Below, in pieces: positions 51,333 through 60,236 of a stretch of DNA of 64,000 bases. How positions within the stretch are numbered: the first letter of the stretch is position 1; each line of letters opens with the position of its first letter. The stretch is from the NCBI RefSeq assembly GCF_002072155.1, contig NZ_BDIY01000002.1, positions 310,001-374,000 of the forward strand, in the 5' to 3' direction. This DNA comes from Roseovarius sp. A-2. Lineage in GTDB: Bacteria > Pseudomonadota > Alphaproteobacteria > Rhodobacterales > Rhodobacteraceae. Both the position numbers and the translations under genes were made by a program. The notes under the pieces are model-generated. The model made no database searches and was not told the DNA's origin. It worked only from the letters and a program-made list of their open reading frames with translations.

Positions 51333-54259
51333 GGGTTGCGGGCAAGGGGCTGATCGACCGCGCGTGCCCGGTTGCGTTCCATTTCGACGGGCGGGCGTAT
51401 GAAGGGTTTGCGGGCGATACGCTGGCCTCGGCGCTGTTGGCCAATGGCGTGCGGATGGTGGCGCGGTCGTTCAAGTATCACCGCCCGCGCGGCGTGATGA
51501 CCGCAGGCAGCGAGGAGCCGAATGCGCTGGTGACATTGGGGCTGGGGGCGGCGCAGGAGCCCAACCTGCGCGCGACCACGGTCGAGTTGCATGAGGGGCT
51601 TTGGGCACGCAGTCAGAACCGGTGGCCGACTCTGGGCTTCGATCTGCTGGCGGCGAATGACCTTCTTGCGCCCTTTCTAGGGGCGGGGTTCTATTACAAG
51701 ACCTTCATGTGGCCGCGCGCGTTCTGGGAGCGGGTCTATGAGCCGGTGATCCGTCGCGCCGCCGGGCTGGGCGCGCTGTCGGGCGAGGCCGCGCAGGACC
51801 GTTATGAGCGCGCCTTTGCCCATTGCGATCTGCTGGTGATTGGCGGCGGGCCTGCCGGGCTGATGGCGGCGCGCGCGGCGGCGGAGGCAGGGGCGGATGT
51901 GATCCTTGCCGAAGAGGACATGCGGCTTGGCGGGCGGTTGCTGGCCGAGAGCGAGGAGGTGGGCGGAGTGCCTGCCGTGGAGTGGGTGGCGGAGATCGCG
52001 TCCGAGTTGGCCGCGATGCCCAACGTGCGGATCATGACGCGCATGGCCGTGACCGGGGCCTATGATCAGGGCACGTATGGGGCGTTGGAACGGTTGGCCC
52101 CGGATGTGGCGGATCGCGCCCACGCGCCAAAGGGCGCGTTCTGGCGGATCGTGGCGCGGCGCACGGTGCTGGCGGCGGGGGCGCTGGAGCGGCCGGTGGC
52201 ATTCGCGGGCAACGACCGGCCCGGGGTGATGATGGCGGGCGCGGTGCGCGCCTATCTCAATCGCTGGGGTGTTGCGCCAGGGCAGAGCACGGTGGTCTTT
52301 GGCAATAATGACAGCGCGCATCGCACCGTGGCCGATTTGCAGAAGGCGGGGGTGCATGTGGCGGCGCTGGTCGATTCGCGGCATTATGCGCGCTGCGATC
52401 TCGACGTGGCGTTCTATGCGGGCGCGCAGGTTTGCGGGACGGCGGGGCGGCGCGGGCTGGAAGCGGTGACGATTGCCACGACCAAGGGAGAGGAAAGGAT
52501 TGCCGCCGACTGTCTGGCGGTGTCGGGTGGGTGGAACCCGTCGGTGCATCTGGCCTGTCACATGGGCGCGCGGCCGGTCTGGGACGCGGACCGGCTGGCC
52601 TTTCTGCCGCCCGAGGGGGCGGTGCCGGGGCAGCGCGCGGCGGGCGCTGCGGCGGGGGAGTTTTCGACCCGCGCCTGTCTGGAAAGCGGGTTGGCCGAGG
52701 GGCTGCGCGTGGTGGCCGAATTGGGGTTGAAAGCGCCGGAGATCAGCGTGCCATCGGCGGGTGATGCCGCCTATGACATCTTTCCGCTGTGGCAGGTGCC
52801 GGGCAAGGGTCGTGCCTGGCTCGATTTCCAGAACGATGTGACGGTCAAGGATGTGCAGCTTTCCGCGCGGGAGAACTTTCGCTCGGTCGAGCATATGAAG
52901 CGCTACACGACGCAGGGCATGGCCCCCGATCAAGGCAAGAATTCGAACGTCAACGCGCTTGCCGTGCTGGCGGATGCGACCGGGCGCGGCATTCCCGAGA
53001 CCGGCACCACCACGTTTCGCCCGCCCTATGTGCCGGTGCCGATTGCGGCGATGGGGGCGGGGGCCATTGGCAAGGGCTTTGCGCCCGAGCGGCTGACCAC
53101 CTCGCATGACGAGAGCGTGGTGCGGGGTGCGCCGATGATCGAGGCGGGGCTGTGGTACCGGCCCAGCTATTTTCCGCGCAAGGGGGAGAGCCATTGGCGT
53201 CAATCCTGCGACCGCGAGGTGACGATGGTGCGCGGTTGCGTGGGGGTCTGCGATGTCTCGACCCTCGGCAAGATCGACATTCAGGGGCCGGATGCGGCGC
53301 GGTTTCTGGATTTCGTCTATACCAATATGTTCTCCACGCTGCGCGAGGGCCGCGTGCGCTACGGGTTGATGCTGCGCGAGGATGGCCATGTCATGGATGA
53401 CGGCACCTGTGCGCGACTGGGGGAGCGTCATTACCTGATGACCACCACCACTGCGGCGGCGGGGCAGGTGATGCGGCATCTGGAGTTTGTGGCGCAGGTG
53501 CTGCGGCCCGGTTGGGACGTCCGGATGGTGTCGGTGACGGAACAGTGGGCGCAGTTCGCCGTGGCCGGGCCGCAGGCGCGTGATCTGCTCAACGGTCTCT
53601 TGGATGCGCCGATTGACGACGCGGGGTTTCCCTTCATGGCCTGCGGTCCGGTGCGCGTGGGCGGTGTTGCGGGTCGGTTGTTCCGCATCTCCTTCTCGGG
53701 CGAGCATGCCTATGAGATCGCGGTACCCGCGCGTTATGGCGCGGCGCTGTTCCGCGAGTTGGTGGCGCGCGCCGAGGCCATGGGCGGCGGGGCCTACGGG
53801 ATGGAGGCGCTGAATGTGTTGCGGATCGAGAAGGGCTTTATCACTCATGCCGAGATCCACGGGCGGGTGACGGCCTATGACATCGGGATGCAGGGGATGA
53901 TGAGCGCCAAGAAGGATTTTGTCGGCAAACCGGCGGCGTCGCGGGTCGGGTTGATGGACCCGGAGCGGGAGCGTCTGGTGGGGTTGAAACCAGTGGGTGC
54001 GGTCAAGGAATTGTTGCCCGGCGCGCATCTGTTTGATGAAAGTGCCGAGACCGTGAGCGCCAACGATCAGGGCTATATCACCAGCGCCTGCTATTCGCCG
54101 ACGCTGGGTCATGTGATAGGGCAGGCGTTTCTGCGGCGCGGGCCGGAGCGGATTGGCGAGCGGGTGCGGATGGTCGATCACCTGCGCGGCACCGAGACGC
54201 TGTGCGAGGTGACCGGTGTGGTGCAATACGATGCGGATGGAGGGCGGTTGCGTGGTTGA
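51329..54259 (+). CDS. soxA: Sarcosine oxidase alpha subunit
   Basis: A 976-residue large subunit. The N-terminal part has a ferredoxin-fold-like RVAGKGLIDRACPVAFHFDG and the NAD-binding LLVIGGGPAGLMAARAAAEA near residue 168. The last third is a folate-binding GCV_T-type aminomethyltransferase domain (KIDIQGPDAARFLDFVYTNM, GMEALNVLRIEKGFITHAE). The complex oxidises sarcosine to glycine, passing the methyl as methylene to tetrahydrofolate and forming peroxide. An 868-codon antisense frame opposite it is a composition artefact. Confidence 0.97.
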   Translation: MRVAGKGLIDRACPVAFHFDGRAYEGFAGDTLASALLANGVRMVARSFKYHRPRGVMTAGSEEPNALVTLGLGAAQEPNLRATTVELHEGLWARSQNRWPTLGFDLLAANDLLAPFLGAGFYYKTFMWPRAFWERVYEPVIRRAAGLGALSGEAAQDRYERAFAHCDLLVIGGGPAGLMAARAAAEAGADVILAEEDMRLGGRLLAESEEVGGVPAVEWVAEIASELAAMPNVRIMTRMAVTGAYDQGTYGALERLAPDVADRAHAPKGAFWRIVARRTVLAAGALERPVAFAGNDRPGVMMAGAVRAYLNRWGVAPGQSTVVFGNNDSAHRTVADLQKAGVHVAALVDSRHYARCDLDVAFYAGAQVCGTAGRRGLEAVTIATTKGEERIAADCLAVSGGWNPSVHLACHMGARPVWDADRLAFLPPEGAVPGQRAAGAAAGEFSTRACLESGLAEGLRVVAELGLKAPEISVPSAGDAAYDIFPLWQVPGKGRAWLDFQNDVTVKDVQLSARENFRSVEHMKRYTTQGMAPDQGKNSNVNALAVLADATGRGIPETGTTTFRPPYVPVPIAAMGAGAIGKGFAPERLTTSHDESVVRGAPMIEAGLWYRPSYFPRKGESHWRQSCDREVTMVRGCVGVCDVSTLGKIDIQGPDAARFLDFVYTNMFSTLREGRVRYGLMLREDGHVMDDGTCARLGERHYLMTTTTAAAGQVMRHLEFVAQVLRPGWDVRMVSVTEQWAQFAVAGPQARDLLNGLLDAPIDDAGFPFMACGPVRVGGVAGRLFRISFSGEHAYEIAVPARYGAALFRELVARAEAMGGGAYGMEALNVLRIEKGFITHAEIHGRVTAYDIGMQGMMSAKKDFVGKPAASRVGLMDPERERLVGLKPVGAVKELLPGAHLFDESAETVSANDQGYITSACYSPTLGHVIGQAFLRRGPERIGERVRMVDHLRGTETLCEVTGVVQYDADGGRLRG

Positions 54260-54809
54260 GGTGCAAGCCGAGAGCCCCGGCAAGGGGCGGTTGCCGGTGA
54301 CGGCGGGCGCGCTGCGGCTGAGCGCGGCTGCGCCAGAGCGGATGACCAGCCTTGCGCCTTACAAGGGGCAGGCCGCCGCGCTGTCGGGGGCGATGCAGGC
54401 GGCACATGGCATGGGCTGGCCCAAGCCCGGGCGGATGACCGGGCGCAAGGGCGCGCGGGCGATGTGGTTCGGGCGCGAAATGGCGCTTTTGATCGGGCCG
54501 GAGCCTGATCCGGGGCTGGCCGCGCATGCCGCCATCGTCGATCAAAGCGACGCCTGGGCGGTGCTGGTGCTGGAGGGGCCGGAAGCGGCGCAAGTGCTGG
54601 CGCGGCTCTGCCCGCTCGATCTGCGCGATCAGGTGTTCAAGCGTGGCCATGTCGCCCGCACCGAGGTGGCGCATATGGCCGGGGCGATTGCGCGCATGGG
54701 CGCGGACAACTGGCGGATCATGGTGTTTCGCTCGATGACCGGGACATTGATCCACGAGGCGGAGACCGCGATGCGACGGGTCGCGGCGCGGCGAAATTCC
54801 CCGGTGTGA
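54252..54809 (+). CDS. soxG: Sarcosine oxidase gamma subunit
   Basis: A 185-residue subunit related to GcvT folds, with no catalytic site of its own. It begins with the GTG codon at 54252 (VVEVQAESPGKGRLPVTAGA), overlapping the soxA stop by 8 nt; upstream ATGs would create a longer overlap. Conserved parts are AHAAIVDQSDAWAVLVLEGP, RLCPLDLRDQVFKRGHVART and RIMVFRSMTGTLIHE. It is last in soxBDAG. Confidence 0.93.
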   Translation: MVEVQAESPGKGRLPVTAGALRLSAAAPERMTSLAPYKGQAAALSGAMQAAHGMGWPKPGRMTGRKGARAMWFGREMALLIGPEPDPGLAAHAAIVDQSDAWAVLVLEGPEAAQVLARLCPLDLRDQVFKRGHVARTEVAHMAGAIARMGADNWRIMVFRSMTGTLIHEAETAMRRVAARRNSPV

Positions 54810-54869
54810 GGCGCTGACAGCGCGCGCGATTTGCCCTAGAACGCGACAATCGTTGAAGGAGAGACCGCC

Positions 54870-55157
54870 ATGCGCCTGATGTTGATTGCCGCCCTGAGCA
54901 CCCTGCCGTTGAGCGCCACGGCGCAGAACCCGATCTGTGCCCCCACCGGCGAGATCGTGGCGCGGGCCGTCGAGGCGCGCAAGGACGGGCAAGAGGCCCC
55001 CCAGGCGATCAAGGTGATCAGCGCCGACATGACCGGAGAGATGGCCCCCTATGAACCTGCCGTGCAGCCGTTGGTGGATTGGGTCTATACGCTCGACGAG
55101 GGGCAATTGGCCGAGGACGTGGCGGGCAGCTATGTCACCCAATGCGAGGCGCAGTAG
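54870..55157 (+). CDS. Small exported hypothetical protein
   Basis: A 95-residue product with a signal peptide (MRLMLIAALSTLPLSATA) and a short periplasmic part containing two Cys (NPICAPTGE and the C-terminal TQCEAQ). I recognise no family. The ribosome site GAAGGAGAGACCGCC is strong and codon use matches the neighbours. Located between soxG and dnaG on the same strand, 60 nt after soxG and 39 nt before dnaG. Confidence 0.72.
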   Translation: MRLMLIAALSTLPLSATAQNPICAPTGEIVARAVEARKDGQEAPQAIKVISADMTGEMAPYEPAVQPLVDWVYTLDEGQLAEDVAGSYVTQCEAQ

Positions 55158-55196
55158 GGCACTGGACTCTGCGCGCCGCGCGCCCAATATAGGGGT

Positions 55197-57161
55197 ATGA
55201 GCCTGCCCCCCGGATTCCTCGATGAGTTGCAAAGCCGCCTGTCGCTGTCTCAGGTCGTCGGGCGCAAGGTTATGTGGGACACCCGAAAATCCAATCAGGC
55301 CAAGGGCGACATGTGGGCACCGTGCCCGTTCCACCAGGAAAAAACCGCGTCTTTTCATGTGGATGACCGCAAGGGATTCTATTACTGCTTTGGCTGTCAC
55401 GCCAAGGGCGATGCGATTTCATTCGTGCGCGAGACCGAGAATGTCGAGTTCATCGAGGCGGTGAAGATCCTCGCCGCCGAGGCGGGCATGAGTGTGCCCG
55501 AACGCGACCCGCAGGCGCAGAAGAAAGCCGACCGGCGCGGGCAGCTTGTCGAGGTGATGGAGCAGGCGGTCAAGTATTTCGGCCTGCAATTGCGCAGCGG
55601 TGCGGGAACGGCGGCGCATGACTACCTCAAGGGGCGCAGGCTGGATGAAGCGACGCAGGCGCGGTTCGATCTTGGGTTTGCCCCCGACGGCTGGCAGGGG
55701 CTGTGGGATCACCTGACCGGCAAGGGCGTGCCGCCCGAGATGATCCTCGCCTGCGGTCTGGCCCGGGAAAGCCAAAAGGGTGGCAAGCCCTATGACACGT
55801 TCCGCAACCGGATAATGTTTCCGATTCGCGATGCGCGCGGGCGCTGCATCGCCTTTGGCGGGCGGGCGATGGACCCGAATGACAACGCCAAGTATCTCAA
55901 CTCGCCCGAGACCGAGATTTTCGACAAGTCGCACACGCTCTATAATCACGGACCCGCGCGAGAGGCGGCGGGCAAGGGCCAGCCGCTGATCGTGGCGGAG
56001 GGCTATATGGACGTGATCGCGCTGGTGGCGGCGGGCTTTGGCGCGGCGGTGGCCCCGCTTGGCACGGCGGTGACCGAACATCAGATGCAACTGCTGTGGC
56101 GGATCGCACCCGAGCCGGTGATCATGCTCGACGGCGACCGGGCCGGGCTTCAGGCCGCCTACCGGGTGATCGACCTTGCCCTGCCTCTCTTGGAGGCGGG
56201 CAAATCGCTGCGCTTTGCGCTGATGCCGGAGGGGCAGGACCCCGATGATCTGCTCAGGGCCGAGGGCGCGGGCGCGGTGCAGGCGCGGATTGATGCGGCG
56301 CTACCAATGGTGCGCCTGTTGTGGCAGCGCGAGACCGAGGGGCGCGATTTCGACAGCCCCGAGCGCAAGGCGGCGCTGGAGCACGTTTGCCGCGAGAAAA
56401 CCGGACTGATTCGCGACCCGTCGCTGCGCAGGTACTATGAGCAGGAACTCAAGGACCTGCGCTGGCAACTGTTCAACCCGCGCCGTGCGAGCGCCGCGGG
56501 CGGCGCCTTTGCGCCGCGCCCGCGCGGCGGCAAGGGCGGTAAATGGCCCCCGCCGGAACCCGCGCGCGCGACCACGAAATCCTCGCTGCTGGTCACGGCT
56601 GCGGGGGATACGCATCTGCGCGAGGCGGTGATTCTGGCGACGCTGATCTGCTGCCCCGAGGTGATGGAGAGTTTCGAGAGCCAGATCGAGCGCATGGAGT
56701 GTCAGGACCCGGATCACGCGTGGCTGCGCGCGCTGATCCTGCGTCACGCGCCTGCGGGGGCCGACACCCTGCGCGCGCAGATCGAGGGCGAGATGGGTGC
56801 AGCCCCCCTTGAAAAGCTGCTGTCGCTGCCCCATGTCGCGCTTGCCCCACCCGTGCGGTATCCGGGCGACGCCGAGCTTGCCAGCCTGACGCTGAGCGAG
56901 GAACTCGCCAAGCTGATGGCGCAGCGGGGCGTGCAGGCCGAGATGCACGAGGCCGCCGAGGACATGGCCGGACTGGCCGATGAGGCGATAACATGGCGGC
57001 TCGCACAGGCGGCGGAGGCGCGCAACAAGGCGCAGCGCAGCCAGCAGGAGGACAGAGCCGAATACGAGCTGGGTGAGAACGGAGCGGCGATCAAACGTGA
57101 CGAGAAAGAGCAGTTTGCCGCGCTCCTGGACAAGATAACCTTTTCCAAACGCAAGCGATGA
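55197..57161 (+). CDS. dnaG: DNA primase
   Basis: A 654-residue replication primase. The zinc-binding domain is at C43, H46, C64 and C67 (CPFHQEKTASFHV, FYYCFGCHAKGD). The Toprim domain shows IVAEGYMDVIALVA near residue 268 and MLDGDRAGLQAA. The C-terminal helicase-binding region follows a basic, low-complexity linker (PRPRGGKGGKWPPPE). It is followed by rpoD, the standard macromolecular synthesis pair. Confidence 0.96.
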   Translation: MSLPPGFLDELQSRLSLSQVVGRKVMWDTRKSNQAKGDMWAPCPFHQEKTASFHVDDRKGFYYCFGCHAKGDAISFVRETENVEFIEAVKILAAEAGMSVPERDPQAQKKADRRGQLVEVMEQAVKYFGLQLRSGAGTAAHDYLKGRRLDEATQARFDLGFAPDGWQGLWDHLTGKGVPPEMILACGLARESQKGGKPYDTFRNRIMFPIRDARGRCIAFGGRAMDPNDNAKYLNSPETEIFDKSHTLYNHGPAREAAGKGQPLIVAEGYMDVIALVAAGFGAAVAPLGTAVTEHQMQLLWRIAPEPVIMLDGDRAGLQAAYRVIDLALPLLEAGKSLRFALMPEGQDPDDLLRAEGAGAVQARIDAALPMVRLLWQRETEGRDFDSPERKAALEHVCREKTGLIRDPSLRRYYEQELKDLRWQLFNPRRASAAGGAFAPRPRGGKGGKWPPPEPARATTKSSLLVTAAGDTHLREAVILATLICCPEVMESFESQIERMECQDPDHAWLRALILRHAPAGADTLRAQIEGEMGAAPLEKLLSLPHVALAPPVRYPGDAELASLTLSEELAKLMAQRGVQAEMHEAAEDMAGLADEAITWRLAQAAEARNKAQRSQQEDRAEYELGENGAAIKRDEKEQFAALLDKITFSKRKR

Positions 57162-57207
57162 CCGCATTTTTGGGAAGAATGGACAATAAATTCGGGGTAA
57201 ACGGGTG

Positions 57208-57250
57208 TGCGAATCACATGATCGCGCTAATGATTCGGAACAGCCGAATC
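57208..57250. promoter_or_regulatory. Inverted repeat and direct repeat between dnaG and rpoD
   Basis: GATTCGG and CCGAATC arms (57232-57238, 57244-57250) with a 5-nt loop lie 31 nt before the rpoD ATG. The octamer CGAATCAC also occurs twice here (57210 and 57245 regions). The region is a candidate promoter/operator for rpoD expression. Confidence 0.4.
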
Positions 57251-57281
57251 ACCTGGACCGCCCCTAACTGAGGAGTCTTTC

Positions 57282-59270
57282 ATGGCCGCCAAGGATACCG
57301 AGGACCAAAAGCCCGACGACGCCGAGACCGAAGTTTCGCTCGACATGTCGCAGGCGGCGGTCAAGAGGATGATTGCCGAGGCGCGTGAGAAAGGGTTCAT
57401 CACCTACGATCAGCTAAACGAGGTTCTGCCGCCGGATCAGGTGTCGTCGGAGCAGATCGAGGACGTGATGTCGATGCTCTCGGAGATGGGCATCAACATC
57501 ATCGAGGCCGAGGACGCCGAAGAGGAAGAGAACCGGACCACCGCCGTCGCCGAAGTGGGCAAGCGCGGCGAGATCACGCTTGGCTCGGGCAAGGAAGAAA
57601 AGCTCGACCGCACCGATGATCCGGTGCGCATGTACCTGCGCGAGATGGGCTCTGTCGAACTCTTGAGCCGCGAGGGCGAGATCGCCATCGCCAAGCGCAT
57701 CGAGGCCGGGCGCAACACGATGATTGCGGGGCTTTGCGAGAGCCCGCTGACCTTTCAGGCGATCACCATCTGGCGCGACGAACTTCTGGGCGAAGACATC
57801 CTGCTGCGCGATGTGATCGACCTTGAGGCCACGTTCGGCAACCAGCCGGGCGAAGAGGGGGCGGAACCGGTCGTCGAGGCTGCGAATGTCACCAGCGCGC
57901 CCGCCAATCGCACCGATGGGGCTAACGAGCCGGAACTCGACGCCGATGGCAACCCGATCCAGAGCGAGGATGACGACGACGAGGAAGACGAGCAGGCCAA
58001 TATGAGCCTTGCCGCGATGGAGGCCGCGCTCAAGCCGCGCGTGCTCGAAACGCTCGACCGCATCGCCGAGGATTTCGAGCAGTTAAGCGCGATGCAGGAC
58101 AGCCGGATCTCGGCGACGCTGAATGAAGACGCCTCGTTCTCTTCCGATCAGGAAGCGAAATATCAGACGTTGCGCTCAGAGATCGTCAAGCTTGTCAACG
58201 AGTTGCACCTGCATAACAACCGCATCGAGGCGCTGATCGACCAGCTCTACGGGATCAACCGCCGGATCATGCAGATCGACACGGCGATGGTCAAACTCGC
58301 CGATCAGGCGCGGATCAACCGCAGGGAATTCGTCGAGGAATATCGCGGGCGCGAGCTTGACCCGAACTGGCTCGACGACATGGCGGCCAAGCCGGGGCGC
58401 GGCTGGCAGATGTTTATGGAGCGTCAGCCCGAAAAGGTGGCCGAACTGCGCGCCGATATGGCACAGGTCGGACAGTATGTCGGCCTCGATATCTCTGAAT
58501 TCCGCCGCATCGTCGGGCAGGTTCAGAAGGGCGAGAAAGAGGCGCGTCAGGCCAAGAAGGAAATGGTCGAGGCAAACCTGCGTCTGGTCATCTCGATTGC
58601 CAAGAAATACACCAATCGGGGCCTGCAATTTCTTGATCTCATTCAGGAAGGCAATATCGGCCTGATGAAGGCTGTGGACAAGTTCGAGTATCGCCGGGGC
58701 TACAAGTTCAGCACCTATGCGACGTGGTGGATCCGACAGGCGATCACCCGCAGCATCGCCGATCAGGCGCGCACCATCCGCATTCCGGTGCATATGATCG
58801 AGACGATCAACAAGCTGGTGCGCACCGGGCGCCAGATGCTTCACGAGATCGGTCGCGAGCCAACGCCGGAAGAACTGGCCGAGAAGCTGCAAATGCCGCT
58901 TGAAAAGGTCCGCAAGGTGATGAAGATCGCCAAGGAGCCGATTTCCCTGGAGACGCCCATCGGCGACGAGGAAGACAGCCAGCTTGGCGATTTCATCGAG
59001 GACAAGAACGTTATTCTGCCGCTGGACAGCGCCATTCAGGATAACCTGAAAGAAACGACCACGCGGGTGCTGTCCTCGCTCACGCCGCGTGAAGAGCGGG
59101 TGCTGCGGATGCGCTTCGGCATCGGGATGAACACCGATCACACGCTGGAAGAGGTGGGGCAACAGTTCAGTGTCACCCGCGAGCGTATCCGTCAGATCGA
59201 GGCCAAGGCGCTGCGCAAGCTGAAGCATCCCTCGCGGAGCCGGAAGCTGCGGAGTTTCCTAGATCAGTGA
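57282..59270 (+). CDS. rpoD: RNA polymerase primary sigma factor RpoD
   Basis: A 662-residue housekeeping sigma-70. Region 1.1 and an acidic non-conserved insert ([20 protein letters not shown]) precede region 2. Region 2 includes [20 protein letters not shown] and the -10-recognition [20 protein letters not shown]. Region 3 is around [20 protein letters not shown], and region 4 ends [20 protein letters not shown]. Length and insert are typical for alphaproteobacteria. The start follows GAGGAG. The next ORF overlaps its stop by 4 nt. Confidence 0.97.
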   Translation: MAAKDTEDQKPDDAETEVSLDMSQAAVKRMIAEAREKGFITYDQLNEVLPPDQVSSEQIEDVMSMLSEMGINIIEAEDAEEEENRTTAVAEVGKRGEITLGSGKEEKLDRTDDPVRMYLREMGSVELLSREGEIAIAKRIEAGRNTMIAGLCESPLTFQAITIWRDELLGEDILLRDVIDLEATFGNQPGEEGAEPVVEAANVTSAPANRTDGANEPELDADGNPIQSEDDDDEEDEQANMSLAAMEAALKPRVLETLDRIAEDFEQLSAMQDSRISATLNEDASFSSDQEAKYQTLRSEIVKLVNELHLHNNRIEALIDQLYGINRRIMQIDTAMVKLADQARINRREFVEEYRGRELDPNWLDDMAAKPGRGWQMFMERQPEKVAELRADMAQVGQYVGLDISEFRRIVGQVQKGEKEARQAKKEMVEANLRLVISIAKKYTNRGLQFLDLIQEGNIGLMKAVDKFEYRRGYKFSTYATWWIRQAITRSIADQARTIRIPVHMIETINKLVRTGRQMLHEIGREPTPEELAEKLQMPLEKVRKVMKIAKEPISLETPIGDEEDSQLGDFIEDKNVILPLDSAIQDNLKETTTRVLSSLTPREERVLRMRFGIGMNTDHTLEEVGQQFSVTRERIRQIEAKALRKLKHPSRSRKLRSFLDQ

Positions 59271-59680
59271 GCGGGGCTTTACGCGATACGGCGCACCTTT
59301 TGAGGATTTTCGAACGGCTTCAAACCGATGATGTTAAGCTGGCGTTCTTCGAACTCTTGCATCGCCTTTATAGCGAACAAGGACTAGCGTTTCGTTTTCT
59401 TTCGAGAGGGAATTTTTCAGCCGCGCACCTTCTTTTTGACCCTAATGGAAAACCGTACAGAGATGCCGAGTTTGCCTTCAAAGGAGCAAGGGACCACATG
59501 CGTTGGTGGTTTCGTCCACCTTGTTTTGCGCGTGGTTTGTTGCGGCCTGAAGAAATCGCCGAGCGAATTCCACTCATCCAAGATCGGCAGGATGAACATC
59601 TGATCATCGATATCCGGAATCTCCACGATGTAGATGCCGTAATTGAGTGTGTGAGCACTGCACGCAAACGGCGCTATTGA
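59267..59680 (+). CDS. Orphan hypothetical protein overlapping the rpoD stop
   Basis: A 137-residue frame that starts with GTG in the GTGA overlap with rpoD. It has an amphipathic, mixed-charge composition: [61 protein letters not shown] recognise no domain. Its base composition and codon use are clearly AT-richer than the neighbours (many TTT, GAA, CTT codons), a sign of recent acquisition. It sits just before the yefM-yoeB toxin-antitoxin pair. It could also be a decayed gene, since no internal Met start is available. Confidence 0.55.
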   Translation: MSGALRDTAHLLRIFERLQTDDVKLAFFELLHRLYSEQGLAFRFLSRGNFSAAHLLFDPNGKPYRDAEFAFKGARDHMRWWFRPPCFARGLLRPEEIAERIPLIQDRQDEHLIIDIRNLHDVDAVIECVSTARKRRY

Positions 59681-59686
59681 TTTCCC

Positions 59687-59702
59687 GTACGCCATGACGT
59701 AC
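59687..59702. promoter_or_regulatory. yefM: Candidate operator upstream of yefM-yoeB
   Basis: GTAC, 8-nt spacer, GTAC (59687-59702), 11 nt before the antitoxin ATG. YefM-type antitoxins bind paired palindromes with a TGTAC-like core, so this is a plausible autoregulatory site, though the flanks are imperfect. Confidence 0.4.
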
Positions 59703-59712
59703 ATTCCGTGCG

Positions 59713-59985
59713 ATGAAACACACCACCTCCACAGACCTGCGCAAGAATCTCTCGGCGATGATGGATCGGGTGAACGACGATCATGAGCCGGTCATCGTCA
59801 CCCGTGCCAAGGGCAAGCCGGTGGTGATGATCTCGCTTGAGGATTATCAGGCGATGGACGAGACGGCCTATCTGCTGGCCTCGCCCGCCAATGCGCATGC
59901 GTTACGTGATGCCATCGCGCGGGTAGAGCGCGGGGAGGGCATCTCCCGCACGCTGGCCGATCTCGAGGCGATGGAGGGAGAATGA
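59713..59985 (+). CDS. yefM: Phd/YefM-family antitoxin
   Basis: A 90-residue antitoxin that neutralises YoeB and represses the operon. The DNA-binding N-terminus is TTSTDLRKNLSAMMDRVNDD, followed by EPVIVTRAKGKPVVMISLED and a flexible toxin-binding tail (RDAIARVERGEGISRTLADL). The start at 59713 follows a GTAC repeat. The stop overlaps the toxin start by 4 nt, the usual arrangement that ties toxin synthesis to antitoxin translation. Confidence 0.93.
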   Translation: MKHTTSTDLRKNLSAMMDRVNDDHEPVIVTRAKGKPVVMISLEDYQAMDETAYLLASPANAHALRDAIARVERGEGISRTLADLEAMEGE

Positions 59986-60236
59986 CCCTCACCTTTGATC
60001 CCGAGGCGTGGGATCAGTATCTGTACTGGCAGCGGACAGACCCAAAAATTGCACGCAAAATCAACAGGCTGATAAAGGAATGTCTGCGCCATCCCTTCGA
60101 GGGCACGGGCAAGCCAGAGCCGTTGCGCGGGGATCTCGCGGGCTATTGGTCACGACGGATAGACCGTGAGCATCGTTTGGTTTACCGCGTGACGCAGGAG
60201 ACGCTGGTGATCGTGCAGTGCCGGTATCATTACTGA
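59982..60236 (+). CDS. yoeB: Txe/YoeB-family mRNA interferase toxin
   Basis: An 84-residue ribosome-dependent mRNA-cleaving toxin. The catalytic residues known for YoeB fall at the canonical positions: Glu46 (GTGKPE), Arg65 (DREHRLVYR) and the C-terminal His83-Tyr84. LIKECLRHPFEGTGKPEPLR is the family signature. The intact active site predicts activity. It is convergent with the glycosyltransferase gene, overlapping its end by 7 nt. Confidence 0.95.
   Translation: MTLTFDPEAWDQYLYWQRTDPKIARKINRLIKECLRHPFEGTGKPEPLRGDLAGYWSRRIDREHRLVYRVTQETLVIVQCRYHY

Noticed and set aside
51677..54283. 868-codon open frame antisense to soxA
   Set aside because: It runs opposite a clear soxA with full family motifs. 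Long antisense frames are expected from strong third-position GC bias, and its translation is Arg/His/Pro-rich low-complexity with no recognisable domain.
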